NCBI RefSeq assembly: GCF_042100115.1
Contig: NC_091276.1
Location: forward strand, 2,232,001-2,296,000
Length of the DNA: 64,000 nt
Direction of reading: 5' to 3'
From: Alternaria dauci
Taxonomy: Eukaryota; Ascomycota; Dothideomycetes; Pleosporales; Pleosporaceae
Shown piece by piece: positions 44,877 through 55,989 of this stretch. Positions within the stretch are counted from its first letter, which is position 1. Each line of letters begins with the position of its first letter. Position numbers and translations under genes: made by a program. Below the pieces are notes generated by a model. The model was given only the letters and a program-made list of their open reading frames with translations. It made no database searches and had not been told where the DNA came from.

Positions 44877-45620
44877 ATGGATTCTCATAAGACATCAAAC
44901 AAAGCTGAGGAACAGTACCCTCCGGCACCATCCGTGGAGGTCGATGATACTGCAATCGAGAACGACAATCTCGCGGATCTTCGTCAAGAAACCATTGACG
45001 AATACTTGGCATACGAGCGAATGATGAACTTGAGTCTGAATAACGAGGAAGAAGGGTATGTAAACGATGACAGTCCCAACGATTCACAATCCACTACCGA
45101 AGGATATGAGCACGATGAGCGTCATGATCCACCACCACTTCCTTCAGCTCATATTCGTTCTGTCACGGTTGAGTTACCGGAGCGTCCACATGCTCCGCTT
45201 CAGTTTTGCGCAGTTCCCGTACCGCCCCCTCCAACCATCATCTTGCAAAATGTCCCGCACACCGCCCCAGCCATCTCACTGCCTGTGACTGAGGCTGAAG
45301 CTTGGTCTCGGTTCTTCGGCAGGGCTCCTAGAGATTTCACCCCACGTCGTCGACATTACGAGCAACCAGGACATGCCTCCACCAATGGCTACTTTGAGAA
45401 CTTGAACCGGAGAGGCGCCGTGCCAGGTGGCTACTCCTACAGTCGCAGTGCTGGAGGCATGCCACGTGCTATCGACAGAGACCTGGCTCTTCGAGAGGAA
45501 CCCATCGAGCTGTTCGAAATGTGGGCCGATGTTTTTGGCAGGAGTAGAAGGGTCGAGGAAGATGTGGCGACCTTGAGAGAAAGACTTCGCCTCCTGCATG
45601 AGTTTTACTATAGGCCATAG
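44877..45620 (+). CDS. Hypothetical 247-residue acidic/proline-rich protein
   Basis: Unrecognised protein. The frame is open upstream to 44661, but the ATG at 44877 (AAAAATGG context) starts the coding-like part. Residues 1-90 are acidic (many Asp, Glu, Asn). A proline-rich stretch including Pro-Pro-Pro-Pro follows at about residues 110-135. An Arg/Tyr/Gly-rich part and a C-terminal helix (about 205-247) with Glu/Arg/Leu repeats, ending Phe-Tyr-Tyr-Arg-Pro, complete it. No signal peptide or membrane segment. It stands first in a run of small same-strand genes. Confidence 0.5.
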   Translation: MDSHKTSNKAEEQYPPAPSVEVDDTAIENDNLADLRQETIDEYLAYERMMNLSLNNEEEGYVNDDSPNDSQSTTEGYEHDERHDPPPLPSAHIRSVTVELPERPHAPLQFCAVPVPPPPTIILQNVPHTAPAISLPVTEAEAWSRFFGRAPRDFTPRRRHYEQPGHASTNGYFENLNRRGAVPGGYSYSRSAGGMPRAIDRDLALREEPIELFEMWADVFGRSRRVEEDVATLRERLRLLHEFYYRP

Positions 45621-45861
45621 TGTATGAGGTCGGGATGGGTCCGTCGCAGCGTCCATTCGTTGCTTCGGTAATCTCCCAGGGACCTTTTTCCGATGTATTG
45701 CTGGCAGCCGTTCGCTCAATCGTTTGTATTTGTCCAACATTGACACGCCGTCATTCACTCATGTATTTGCTATGGAAATAGAAACACTCTTTATCTGCGT
45801 TCCATCATTAGCTTCACTAGTACATCATCGCTCGACGCAGAAAGTCTATTACGCGCCCACA

Positions 45862-46110
45862 ATGTCTTATTACCAGAGATCCGGCGCATCACCATATTAT
45901 CTTCCACTTGAAGCCCAGCCATACCAGCACCGATACAGACGGAGCATGTCCTCACGGGTGCCGGTGCACATTCCACACGACTGGGTGTATATGAGCGACA
46001 GTCTTCACAACGATATGCGAGCGATGTTGGAGGATATGAAGACAAGGAGGAAGCAGTGGCAAGAAGAAAGAGAGAAGATGCGTGAAGCGCGGCAGGGAAG
46101 TGATACCTGA
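45862..46110 (+). CDS. Hypothetical 82-residue Tyr-rich protein with C-terminal coil
   Basis: Small single-exon frame starting at an AATGTC context. The first 30 residues are rich in Tyr, Pro, Gln and Arg. The rest is a charged helix with Met/Arg/Glu/Lys repeats (Arg-Arg-Lys-Gln-Trp-Gln-Glu-Glu-Arg). It resembles in layout the protein at 47815-48176: Tyr-rich head then charged coil. No recognised family. Confidence 0.45.
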   Translation: MSYYQRSGASPYYLPLEAQPYQHRYRRSMSSRVPVHIPHDWVYMSDSLHNDMRAMLEDMKTRRKQWQEEREKMREARQGSDT

Positions 46111-47814
46111 GGATGTGAGACTGTCACGTGAGACAGTGTACTACGACGTCGGTGGTAGCTGTCAGGACCAATGTAAGATACTCCGTAGGACAGTTTAGAA
46201 CCTTGACAACTGAGCCAAGTCTTCCATTTGACTTGAGGTGGAGTAAAGATTCAGTGATGCTTTGTAGCACGATCCAACTCAAGCAAATACTCTGTGTCTG
46301 TAACAGAGATGTAACGAAGGCGGGTTATTCATGCCGATGATGTAGTGGCAGTAGACGGTCATGCGCCGAAATCTCTGTATGTCGAAATGAAGTTTAATTG
46401 TTGACATCTAAACGTGCCAGATCACCCGAACGATGAGGCCGTGTCAAAAAGGTGGAATCTAGAAGACGTCATGGGAACGACGCAAGTGACGAATGAACCA
46501 TCAGCATCGAATTTATAAGTGCAGACTGTTCCAGTCTTACCTCTTGAGGCTTTCTACATCGAAGAAGCATGCAGTACGAGTGTAGATCATGGCTGATAAA
46601 GACATGCCCCAACGAAACGCCGTTCAATCGATACGGCCTATGGTGTCGCGGAAACTGGCGATCCATGGCATACAGTACACCGTCGGCTGACGAACATAAT
46701 CGAAAAAACTGCGACCAGCGTTGCTAGGGATTCTTACGGGTATTCGCAGGATATAGCGTAATTTGAATCAACAAGCATTGGATGTGTGCACCGTTCGTCT
46801 CCAGGGGCGGTAGGGATCGCGGGATCTCTTACTGTAGTGCCAGATTGATAGGAGAGCAGTCAAAGCAGGTATTCGAGATCGAACGCGACGTAATCAGATA
46901 TGTTTCGGTTAGCATTGGCCAGCGGAGTATCAATCTCGATGACCCGGGGAAAAGTATGAGTGAGGCGAATGAGGCGAATAGGCGATGCGCGAGTGGTATT
47001 TGGAATCGTAAGTCGCGGACATTCCCTCCGTATGCCATAGACTAGCTTTCGTTTGGTCGCATCCGAGTCGCTTAGGCATACACTGTGGGACATCCGGCGG
47101 TGTAACACGGACGACAACGATGGTGTCAATACCCCACTCAAGTCCTGAGTAACAACCCGTCCGCACTTCGATTGTCCTAGTGATGTTTGTGTAAGTTACT
47201 CCCTAGTTTGCTAAGCATGTATCGACACGGTAATCTATCTTACTTGCCAGAAAGAAGGATGATTGTCATCTCGCAGGCACTTTCGAGTCTTTCAGGACAA
47301 TGCACAAAACCAATAAGCCTATCGCATCTCGGCACAGTCGGTCGTCAAGACGCGCGGTCGTTCTTTCTGTGCTCGACGCGCTCGCGTTGTTTGCTCTACC
47401 CTTGTTGGCGATCGGCTAGAGTCGTATTACGTGGCTGAGGTTCCGCCTGCGTCGGGGAGCCGGCGTAAACGGAGAACAGCTTTGGAAAGTAGACCACTCG
47501 CGTACTGCTAACGTGTTTTCATCATTCGTAGAACCCCACGGAGTCTATTGACATTCTGGGCCAAGGTTCACGATACGAAACGTTTGAGTGGCACTGGTGA
47601 CCCTGAAGCCAACTCAACTCCCGCCGTGTGAACAAAACCTGCTTTCAGCACACGTGGAGCATTCTGTCTGCCTCAGAAATGCTCCAAGTATGGTATAAAA
47701 TCAATTCATGTTCGCCAGTCTTCTTCTCACAAGATTTCGCACACTATCTTACCTTTATCCATCGCTTCGTTTTGTACAATTATCGTATCCTTCTATTGAA
47801 GGCACTGCATAGCA
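46111..47814. other. Intergenic, nothing recognised
   Basis: 1.7 kb between small genes. Frames here (for example 46782-47045) lack coding character. Confidence 0.45.
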
Positions 47815-48176
47815 ATGTACCAGATGGCTCCGTACAGGCGACAGAAACGCGGTTTCGGGTGGCAATATGACAACTACCCGGCTTTTGATATAGCAGCAAA
47901 CTTTGGATACGGGTGGAATAGCAGCTTTGACACCCAGTACTACGACCCGCCGGGCACTGTCGAACAAGCAACACGATCACATGTAGAGGCACAGAACAAA
48001 TTTGAAAAAGCAAAGGTGAAATATGAAGAAGCCAAAAAGGAATACGAAGAATGCGAGAAGAAGGGTATGTCGCCTGCCACCCGCATGTAAGGCGTAGACT
48101 GATCATACACCCACTTCTAGTCAAAGAAGCAGAACAGATGCTAAAGTTTGCAAAGTATCGCGCTCAAACTTGGTGA
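47815..48176 (+). CDS. Hypothetical 101-residue Tyr-rich coiled-coil protein
   Basis: Two exons, 47815-48064 and 48121-48176, are joined by a 56-nt intron (donor GTATGT, acceptor TTCTAG). Splicing continues the helix smoothly and ends at TGA 48174-48176. The head (residues 1-50) is rich in Tyr, Arg, Gly and aromatic residues. Residues 53-101 form a regular charged helix with Lys-Phe-Glu-Lys-Ala-Lys-Val-Lys-Tyr-Glu-Glu-Ala-Lys-Lys repeats, probably a coiled coil. The clean heptad across the splice junction supports a real gene. Family and function unknown. Confidence 0.6.
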
Positions 48177-48730
48177 AATGGATGGAGCATTTCTCGAGTA
48201 GTTGCGGACAGCACAAATACTGGTGTAGGCGGAGATGGGCTTATTGGTGTCTCGGATTCCATGGAGGTGTTCTGAGTAACGTGCTTTTGCCTCATTTTAT
48301 ATGGTGGACTGTTGCTTTATCTCGTAAGGACTCCCGAAGCTAATTCCAGATCGGTTGAGGGTGACGATGTGCGCGGTAAGGTAGGTAGAGATTAGCTGGA
48401 GGCAATCGCAATCGTCTGGCAAGCCAGCCCAAACAGGCACGCAGCTTCCCGATACAGTGCAACGTGTCGTATACGATGACCACATGATACCAATTAAGAT
48501 GCGTAATTGTGTACCTTCTTCGTTTGGCACTGCTTCTTGTGTTGTTCTGGGCGTCATCGTGAACAATGCGTCGCGCGTTTGGGTCTCGCTTTCGTTTCGT
48601 TCTTCGTTGTTTCCAGAAACCCTGTGTTAGTCAACTCACTTCCTTGAACATATAACCACCACACCTAAGCCTGCAGCGCACAATACAAGCCTCATTTTGC
48701 TCCCATCATAGCACCACCAAACCTTACAAC
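48177..48730. other. Intergenic, nothing recognised
   Basis: 0.55 kb between two small genes; probable promoter of the next gene. Confidence 0.45.
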
Positions 48731-49090
48731 ATGACCGCTCATGCTCCTTCCACTGCTCCCGCACCTCAACCTCCCACGACCGCAGATTTATCTGGTACAC
48801 GACCCATATACAAGGAACTCGAGTATGATTCTGAAGCTGAAACTTTGGTTGGGAGTGAGTCTGATGATGACGATGATGCTCACCTGGCATCGGCCAATAG
48901 TCAGCCTGCAGCTGGCTACGGAACTGCCGGGTGGCCTCCAAGTAACGAGCCCAGCGCGCCTGTTCAGGACACCATAGACGGAACCGATCGCGCACAAAAG
49001 GCAAAAGAGGTGGGAGACGCAGCTGAACGGTCTTCGTCGGCCATTGCAGATGCTAGACGAAAGCAGTATGGGGGAAAGTCTTGCCACTAG
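48731..49090 (+). CDS. Hypothetical 119-residue acidic disordered protein
   Basis: Single-exon frame from an ACATGAC start. Residues 1-25 are Pro/Ala/Thr-rich. Then comes Tyr-Asp-Ser-Glu-Ala-Glu-Thr-Leu-Val-Gly-Ser and a run of Asp residues, a Gly/Ala/Pro stretch, and a short charged Ala-rich helix near the C-terminus with Ala-Arg-Arg-Lys-Gln-Tyr. No signal peptide. Composition suggests a disordered cytosolic or nuclear protein; not recognised. Confidence 0.5.
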   Translation: MTAHAPSTAPAPQPPTTADLSGTRPIYKELEYDSEAETLVGSESDDDDDAHLASANSQPAAGYGTAGWPPSNEPSAPVQDTIDGTDRAQKAKEVGDAAERSSSAIADARRKQYGGKSCH

Positions 49091-50362
49091 CATTAATGGC
49101 GTGAGGTGTCAACCCGATGCGAATCGTGTTTTCGAATAGAAACATTGGAGTGAAGGCGTACGGTAGAGACAACGGGCATGCTTGTGCTGCGTTGGTATGG
49201 TCGTGGAAAGCAAAGGGTGAAGTGGTTGTTGTATGTCAATGACGTCATTGTGGTTCCTTTTCGGCCGGTTCGGCTTGTCGTCTCTCGTCGCGTCGCGTCG
49301 CGTCCTCTTGAACAGATTACCAAGACCCCTCACAATCACACTCTACCTCTCAGGGAACTTTTATCCGCCTGTGCACAACTTCAGTGCCAAATTCGCTTTC
49401 TGAGTTTTTTGCTGGGTTTTGTCGAATCGCACGACCAACTCAGGTCGTGTCGCACGTCCCGTGCTCAACCGGTTCCTATGCTTCGCAGTCACCCACAACC
49501 ATGCGTGCGGACACTGTCGTTCGGTGCTGTTCATCGTCTTTAATGACCTCCGATCATCGCATCATAGCAGCCTGTAAGATGACCCAATGACTTCTGGCTA
49601 TCCAAGGACGTTATCCAGAGCGCTGGCGCCCGAGACGCCCGGGACACACGCTCGGGATCCATAAGCGAAACATCCTACAGCGAACTCTTCATCGTACCTG
49701 CCCCAACTACTCGGCCGCCATTCAATCTTCCAGCGTTACTGATTCCTCAGTCTTGGCAGTAGTTGTTGCTCCCAATGACAGATGCGGGGGACGGCTTGGC
49801 ACATGCAGCAGCGCTATCTCGCAGCGATAAGATATACCGAAGTCTTTCCCCCACCTTTCCGCTAGGTTAAACGACTACAGGCTATGGCTATGTTTTCCAT
49901 TATGGCGATAGTCTCATGCAACGAGCATACCAAGCATTCCCAACGTTACGGAACTCTCGGAACGATCGTCGTCTGCTTGAACAACACGTAGCATCCAACA
50001 TTGCTTGATACCTGCTGAAGAGCAGCAGAAAGCTTGCCTTTCTGATACACATAAGGCCAATATGGACGCAGGATTTGAGAGGAAGCCCAGGAGAAAGAAC
50101 AGAAAGAACGTGATTTGCTAAACGTGGAGTAGATCGGGCCGTGCTTTCCACCGGAAGTAGCCTGGCTGCGTGGATCCTACTACCTACAGGCCCCCTACAC
50201 GCTCTGATCTCTTCTCTTATCGTGTAAGCCTGAGATACCATCTCTGTTCGTTGTCATTGCCGTAAGTCACTCGAGGCTTATCTAGACCGCAACGTTCCAA
50301 GGAATGTATAAATCACCGTAGGAAGATCGAGAGCTAGCAATGCCTTCCAAGGTGCATCATTG
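49091..50362. other. Intergenic, no gene seen
   Basis: 1.3 kb upstream of the amine oxidase. It includes a short CGTCG/CGCGT microrepeat near 49280-49300. No convincing frame. Confidence 0.45.
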
Positions 50363-52816
50363 ATGAACATGCGTTGCTCTCTCCTTACCTCGACGGCTCT
50401 TCTCAGTATAGTCAGCTCTTCCGCTCTGCCCTTTCTTGGATATGATCGAAGAGTAGTCCGTGGTTACTTTGACAAACGAACCGACAATGGAACGGCATAC
50501 TCTTGCTTGGCCGAGGCTGCTACAACCACAGTAGCACCAAAAATCAACCCATGGGCTCCTTTGACACCGGAAGAGAATCTCGCTGTCTGGACCTTACTCC
50601 ATTCTCCGACCTCCGGTCTGAACCTTACTCATCCCACCGAGGCTGTACTAACAGACAACTACGTGTACGTTACATCTCAGATAATGAGATCTGGCTGACA
50701 GGTACGCAGGTTCTGGGTAGATGCATTACATACCAACAAGAGTGAGGTGCTACCGTACATAGACGGTAATGCGACGATGCCTGCCAAGTATGCGCGTGCT
50801 ATCATCTTCGAAGGTGGGAAAGCTGAGCCAGACTCCCAAGAGTACATGATCGGACCTCTCCCAGTGTCTTCAGAGACCACCATCGAGAAGTTGGATTATC
50901 TTTACAACGGCGGTGCTGGTGGCTCTGTGCCATACAACGCGCGGTATTTCGATGGCCCAAGATCCAGTGCGACGGATCCACTCATCGCATCCATCATGTC
51001 GAACATCTCAGATATAACGGCTGCTCTCTTTCAAGGAGGTGTGTACTATGGGTCAAGTGACGAAAGGTCGAATCTTTCGTTGACCTCCGGCACACCCCTC
51101 TCTTTCGACGGCACTAGCGCATTTCGCAACATCATGTTCCGTTTTCCAGGTCCGGCAACATACATGACACCTTTGGACTTCTTTCTCTTGATCGACTGCA
51201 CTGGCACTGATCCTTCTCTCTATTCGCTGAAAGGATTTGTAACGAACGAAGAGTTTTACCCTACAGTCGCAGAGTTGCGGGCTGCATTCGAGGCAGGCGA
51301 GCTTGCTATGGAATACGATCAGACTCTTGACGCAAGTTGGGCTTTAGTCGATTACAAGCCAGAGTTGGGTGTGCGAGACCTCGAAGACCGGTTGGTACCG
51401 AGCACTCTCGAGATTGGAGGAAAGCGATACAAGCTTGACAAGGAAAATCAATACGTTGAGTACATGGGTTGGTCTTTCTACATGTCGTTCTCACGAACGC
51501 TTGGCATCATGTTCTATGACATCAAGTTCAAGGGCGAGCGCATTTTGTACGAGCTATCGATGCAAGAGGCCACCGCGCAATACGGTAAGTATTTCCTACA
51601 CCGCTTGTTAGTTGGAAGCTGAGTCCTGGAAGGTGGCAACCAACCCAAGGCTGCTAACACAGTATACCACGACACCTACTACCAACTCGGTACCGAAATG
51701 GGTAGCTTGGTGGAAGGTTTCGACTGCCCGTGGGGATCGACATTCTGGAATATCACCTACCCGTCTTACAACACAACGCGAGTCAACACTAATGCGATCT
51801 GCATCTTCGAAACCGATATGAACTTTCCTCTCTCACGTCATCGTACGGGTGCATCCAACGACTACGGCTTTAGCAACCTCGGCAGCGTCAAGGGCGCCGG
51901 GTTGATCGTTCGCGCGATCGCAACTGTTGGCAATTACGACTACATGTTCGACTATTCCTTCCATATGGACGGTTCGCTCGAAGTTATTGTGCGTGCGTCC
52001 GGGTATCTGCAATCTAGCTTCTATTATCCGGCACAGGCGAAGTTTGGGCCGAGAATTCAACAAGCTACACAAGGCTCGCTTCACGATCACATTGTCACAT
52101 ACAAGGCGAACTTTGACATAGTTGGCGCTGCCAACTCACTCCAAGTGTCAGAGCTGGTAGCTGTCAATCAGTCTCAGCCATGGTTCCCCGAGCTCGGCGA
52201 ATTCGAGCAAATGGAGATGAACATCTCATACATGGCTGAAGAGCAACAGTTCAACTGGGCTCCCAACAATCAGGCGATGTATGTCGTGTTGAACCCAAAC
52301 GCTACGAATGCCTGGGGTGAGAAGCGCGGCTACCGGCTCGTACCTGGCCGTTCCGATATCCACCTCTCGACCCTCAACTCACCCTGGTCGCTCAAAAACT
52401 CAGAGTTCGCGAAGTCACATCTTGCCGTTACACGCCAGCACGACAACGAGCCTTTCGCAAACAGTGTCCAGAATATCAACCTCCCTTTCACACCGCAGCA
52501 AGACTTTAGCAAGTTCTTTGACGGCGAATCGGTCGAAGGTGAAGATTTGGTCATCTGGTTCAATCTGGGCATGCATCATTACACCAGGAGCGAAGATGTA
52601 CCTGTGACATTGTACACAGAGGCCTACTCTAGTATCGTATTTGCACCGCAAAACTTCTTCGATAGGGCGCAAGATGGAGATTTGCTCAACCGTAGGTGGA
52701 TCGAGATCGACGATGATGGAAACATGACGTTCAATGCATACGGTGTGGGGCTCGATGTTTGCCCAGTCGTCCTTGAGGAGCCTACAGCACTACTAGGCGG
52801 TGTTGGTGAGCTATAA
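50363..52816 (+). CDS. Copper amine oxidase, secreted (TPQ-type primary amine oxidase)
   Basis: Oxidises primary amines to aldehydes with release of ammonia and hydrogen peroxide, using a topaquinone made from a Tyr. Three exons (50363-50664, 50710-51584, 51663-52816), with introns of 45 and 78 nt, give 776 residues. Residues 1-22 form a signal peptide, so an extracellular or cell-wall location is expected. The cofactor Tyr is residue 484, in the motif Thr-Val-Gly-Asn-Tyr-Asp-Tyr. Copper ligands are predicted as His533 and His535 (Leu-His-Asp-His) and His698 in His-His-Tyr-Thr-Arg-Ser-Glu-Asp-Val-Pro. Several Asn-x-Ser/Thr sites are present. The exon 1 join was chosen among close alternatives because it uses a GTACGT donor and keeps Asp-Asn-Tyr-Val-Phe-Trp. 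Confidence 0.93.
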
Positions 52817-53220
52817 GACGGGCTCATTTGTGGAGTAGAAGAACAAGGCTTCTTCAGCACCCTATTGTTAGCGAGAAAATCTAATGTAACTGCTGTTACA
52901 CGTCATACGATGGTATCCGCTCTTGCATTGAAATCTTCTGGCTACAACAGAAACCACGTACCCATCATTCATCTTGGCTTCGCCAATGCCATCAGTCAAC
53001 AGTGTGCGTAGATCGGGTGACGAGTATGAACTAATTTTGGTACATGTTGGTGATGAGCTGCCACATGTGACAAAACTGGGCTATCACTGGAGTCCTTGCA
53101 AACATTCATCACTGTGTTGTACGTGAGCACACAGTGGCAGATCTCTCAATCCTCACACAATAGAACTGGTGCTTTTCTTCTCTTCCCCTCGCTACACACA
53201 CCTCATCCCTACCGCTCACC
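52817..53220. other. Intergenic, nothing recognised
   Basis: 0.4 kb between the amine oxidase gene and the membrane protein gene on the same strand; pyrimidine-rich just before 53221, as expected of a fungal promoter or 5' UTR. Confidence 0.5.
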
Positions 53221-53982
53221 ATGTACCTTCCGGTAAGCACTATCGTTACGGCTACAAGCCTCCTTGCTGTCTCCAAACTCGGTGTTTCAGACCCTGCGAC
53301 AAATGATCTGTCTCTATTGACGTCTTCCGCGACTGTGGTAGCCCGTCAAGATGGTGCAAAGCCGCCGCCATCTCTTGTCACATCCATCCAGTTCGTTACA
53401 TCGATAGCGTTCATAACTTCGGAACCGACTCCTGAAGTTACTGTGATACCACCTACCAAGCCTAGTACTACTGAGCTGTCTTCTTCGACCGCCAGCATTA
53501 CCGACAGCATCTCTCGTCCAACATCCACCGGAACATCAGCAACCACCTCTACCACGACCCCAACCCAAACTTCAGATGCAGATGCAAAAGCTGGACCCTG
53601 GCTAAGCGCAGGCAAGATTGGCGGAATAGTCGTTGGCTCGGTCTTTGGCCTCATCTTCCTCGGTCTCATCGTCTACACTCTTTACGCTGCTTCCCGGGGC
53701 ATCAACGTATGTGATTGTTTCGGCGGCTGTTGTGGCAAACATGACGACGACAACGACAACGACGAGGAAAAGAGCCGAGAGCCTTTACCCTCGCGGTCAG
53801 ACGACATGTGTCCGCATCCGGGTGTCCTTGAGACTGGTCCTGGAGAGGGCTATACAGCGTATCGGCCTGCGCATCCGAGTGGCGATCACCCACCTGTTCC
53901 GCTTCCCCTGGTGCTGCCGCAGCAGATTGAGACGCAGCAGAGGCATGCTGGGAGATTGCAGAAGGGGCAGAGGGGTGTTTAG
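53221..53982 (+). CDS. Single-pass membrane protein with Ser/Thr-rich ectodomain
   Basis: A 253-residue, single-exon protein. A hydrophobic N-terminus (about residues 5-20) is the likely signal peptide. Residues 45-120 are Ser/Thr/Pro-rich and probably O-glycosylated. A strong transmembrane helix with Gly-Gly-Ile-Val-Val-Gly-Ser-Val-Phe-Gly lies at about residues 132-157. A short Cys-rich juxtamembrane segment (five Cys, including Cys-Cys-Gly) is followed by an Asp/Asn-rich stretch and a Pro-rich cytosolic tail. The layout resembles fungal wall-stress sensors of the Mid2/Wsc kind, but no WSC domain is present and the family is not recognised. A surface sensor or adhesin role is only inference. 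Confidence 0.65.
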   Translation: MYLPVSTIVTATSLLAVSKLGVSDPATNDLSLLTSSATVVARQDGAKPPPSLVTSIQFVTSIAFITSEPTPEVTVIPPTKPSTTELSSSTASITDSISRPTSTGTSATTSTTTPTQTSDADAKAGPWLSAGKIGGIVVGSVFGLIFLGLIVYTLYAASRGINVCDCFGGCCGKHDDDNDNDEEKSREPLPSRSDDMCPHPGVLETGPGEGYTAYRPAHPSGDHPPVPLPLVLPQQIETQQRHAGRLQKGQRGV

Positions 53983-54330
53983 TCATGAATGGGTTATAGA
54001 CTCGTAGAAGTCCTCTAGACGATAAAACGGGCGTGTCATCTGCTTCTGCATCATCGCGCAATGTTGATATAGCTCTTATTTGCCATTACCGTTGTGTCGG
54101 CGGCTGATGTAGTTATTTGTTGAGATCTGCTTGTGCGTGGGTGTTGGAGATTAGTTACCGGACGTTGGAGCAGTACAACTTCTGCATGTAGATGTGTATG
54201 TCATATTCACAATACCCAATGCTCGCTCATGCCGTATTATCGACATATCAAACCTACCCAGGTTCCAATCGTAACACTAGAATAGGCAAAAACTATGCGT
54301 CCATCTCAGTCTACCATTACCACCCACAAG
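53983..54330. other. Convergent 3' flanks, nothing recognised
   Basis: 0.35 kb between two convergent membrane protein genes. Confidence 0.5.
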
Positions 54331-54756
54331 CTATTTTCTAACGTTCACACTGCTCAAGTCAATTTCCACAAAGTCATGCTTCCCATCCTCTTTGACCACG
54401 TGACTATGGTGTGGAGGCAGCTCAGCCGACGAACGCGCACCAAGACTATCTCCTATATGACCGCCCTGATGGCCGTCCCCGACATATGGTGAAGGGCCGC
54501 GACGAGAGTGCTCGTGATCTACGAGCTCGGTAGTCTTGGATTTGTCCTCGGTATCTTGGTGCCGTTTGGCTGCGCGAGCCCTGCGCCATTTGAGTCCAAG
54601 GAGTAATAATGGGTAAGCGGCGATAATGCATAGAACTGCAATGGCTATGCCAATGACGATCATGCTGTGGTGGTCAAGAGGGGGCTTGGGCTCGGATCGT
54701 TCGAAGAGCTTCGCGTTAGCAGCTTGCGGCCAGGAGAAACCGGACATCTTGGACAT
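54331..54756 (-). CDS. Hypothetical 141-residue single-pass membrane protein
   Basis: One frame starting Met-Ser-Lys-Met-Ser. A short N-terminal part of 31 residues precedes one strong membrane helix at about residues 32-55 (Ile-Val-Ile-Gly-Ile-Ala-Ile-Ala-Val-Leu). A basic stop-transfer segment rich in Lys/Arg and a polar, His/Gly-rich cytosolic tail follow. No signal peptide is evident, so it may be a tail-exposed type III protein, or an upstream exon may be missing. Family not recognised. It has the same general plan as the protein at 59059-59505. Confidence 0.5.
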   Translation of the reverse strand: MSKMSGFSWPQAANAKLFERSEPKPPLDHHSMIVIGIAIAVLCIIAAYPLLLLGLKWRRARAAKRHQDTEDKSKTTELVDHEHSRRGPSPYVGDGHQGGHIGDSLGARSSAELPPHHSHVVKEDGKHDFVEIDLSSVNVRK

Positions 54757-55989
54757 GTTTGCTGTACTTGCAACTGTAGTTGCAGGTTGGTGTGTGTGTA
54801 ATGTCGGCGATGGTTGAAAAGCTATTACCTAAAGCGTGAGTTAAAATAACCTGTCAGATCCGCTGGTAGAGGTATGCATCGTCAAGAAGCTTTGCAATGC
54901 TTTTCAAATTAAGCGAGTATTGCATCGTGTACTTGAACAATGTCGTTTGTGAATAGTGTCGCGACTCTGTTGCCTCTGTATACCGTGCGTTGTTTTCATT
55001 GCAATTGTCCAGGACCAGCGAAGCCCCACGGAAAAGCAATTCCACATGAGCCGCAGCCGTTCACACACTCCCGGTATTTCTTGCAGCTAATCACGCGTTG
55101 AGGAAACCATTGGTCATCGCATCGCTGTTCCAAACGCGTAGTCTGCTCTCCGTTTCTCCAGGAACCTTCTCCGCGTTGATCGTTGTTGAGAAGGTTGACT
55201 GGGTATCCCCGGAGGCGCACCGAGGGTGTGGCGGGTGCATGCAACGCTGCGGTGTCGCAATGCAGATCACCCGGGTGAATGCATGTTGGGGATCATTTCA
55301 TGGCTATGCGACGAGCCTAGAGCCAGCCATGGTGTCGTCCAAGCGTCACGTCTCATGTATAATTGCCGCATATTAACATGTGCAGGTTGTCGGACTGGCA
55401 CACGTCCTTTCCAATTGTCTAATGCGCCAGGCGGAGGATCGAATCGAATCCTACTGACGTGTCGCGACTCCTGTGTGATGCACGGTTGTGAGGTGGTTGG
55501 ACGGATTTGGACAAAGGATTTTCATGCGTGGATGCGGAGTGCATATGGAACCACGCTAACTTGGGGCTCGGAAGACGCCTCCGAGGGGGTTACGCGTCCC
55601 TACGTCATTAGCGAGAACCTCACACCATGCATCGCAGCTGCATTGTTCATTGACAACAAGCGAACGCGGCTGAGTACAGGACGCAAAACAAAAAAAGATG
55701 AACGCTGGCAGCAAAATGAGATGAATTAGTTGTGGAGCAGACATCACAGATGAATTGAAGCAGAGTAATGTTGTGGGTATTTGAAATGTTTCATTGAAAT
55801 GACTTATTATAAGTTTATAGACGGACTGGGTATTTTCCAGTGTTGCCGCGAACCATTCCTATCCCGCCCAGGTCTCACGAGAGACGGAGCGTGTTCAGCT
55901 CGTGGCTGATGTCGCTAGCCGATGAAAGAAGCTGTCGAAAGAGACTTTTCATGTCGATGGTTTAAGGACGACCTTGCGGGCCGAGGCAC
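54757..55989. other. Intergenic, no gene called
   Basis: 1.2 kb. A 167-codon plus-strand frame at 55226-55729 and a minus-strand Cys-containing frame at 54996-55244 were examined; neither shows coding composition plus a valid ATG start. Confidence 0.4.

Noticed and set aside
49280..49300. CGTCG/CGCGT short tandem repeat
   Set aside because: Only about four imperfect units; too short to be a meaningful minisatellite.
54996..55244. Minus-strand frame ending in a Cys-rich segment that resembled a third small secreted protein
   Set aside because: It lacks an ATG (the frame opens with TTG), has no signal peptide and does not match the cysteine spacing of the pair at 179-1144.
55226..55729. 167-codon plus-strand frame
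   Set aside because: Amino acid composition is random-like, with no signal, domain or plausible start context.
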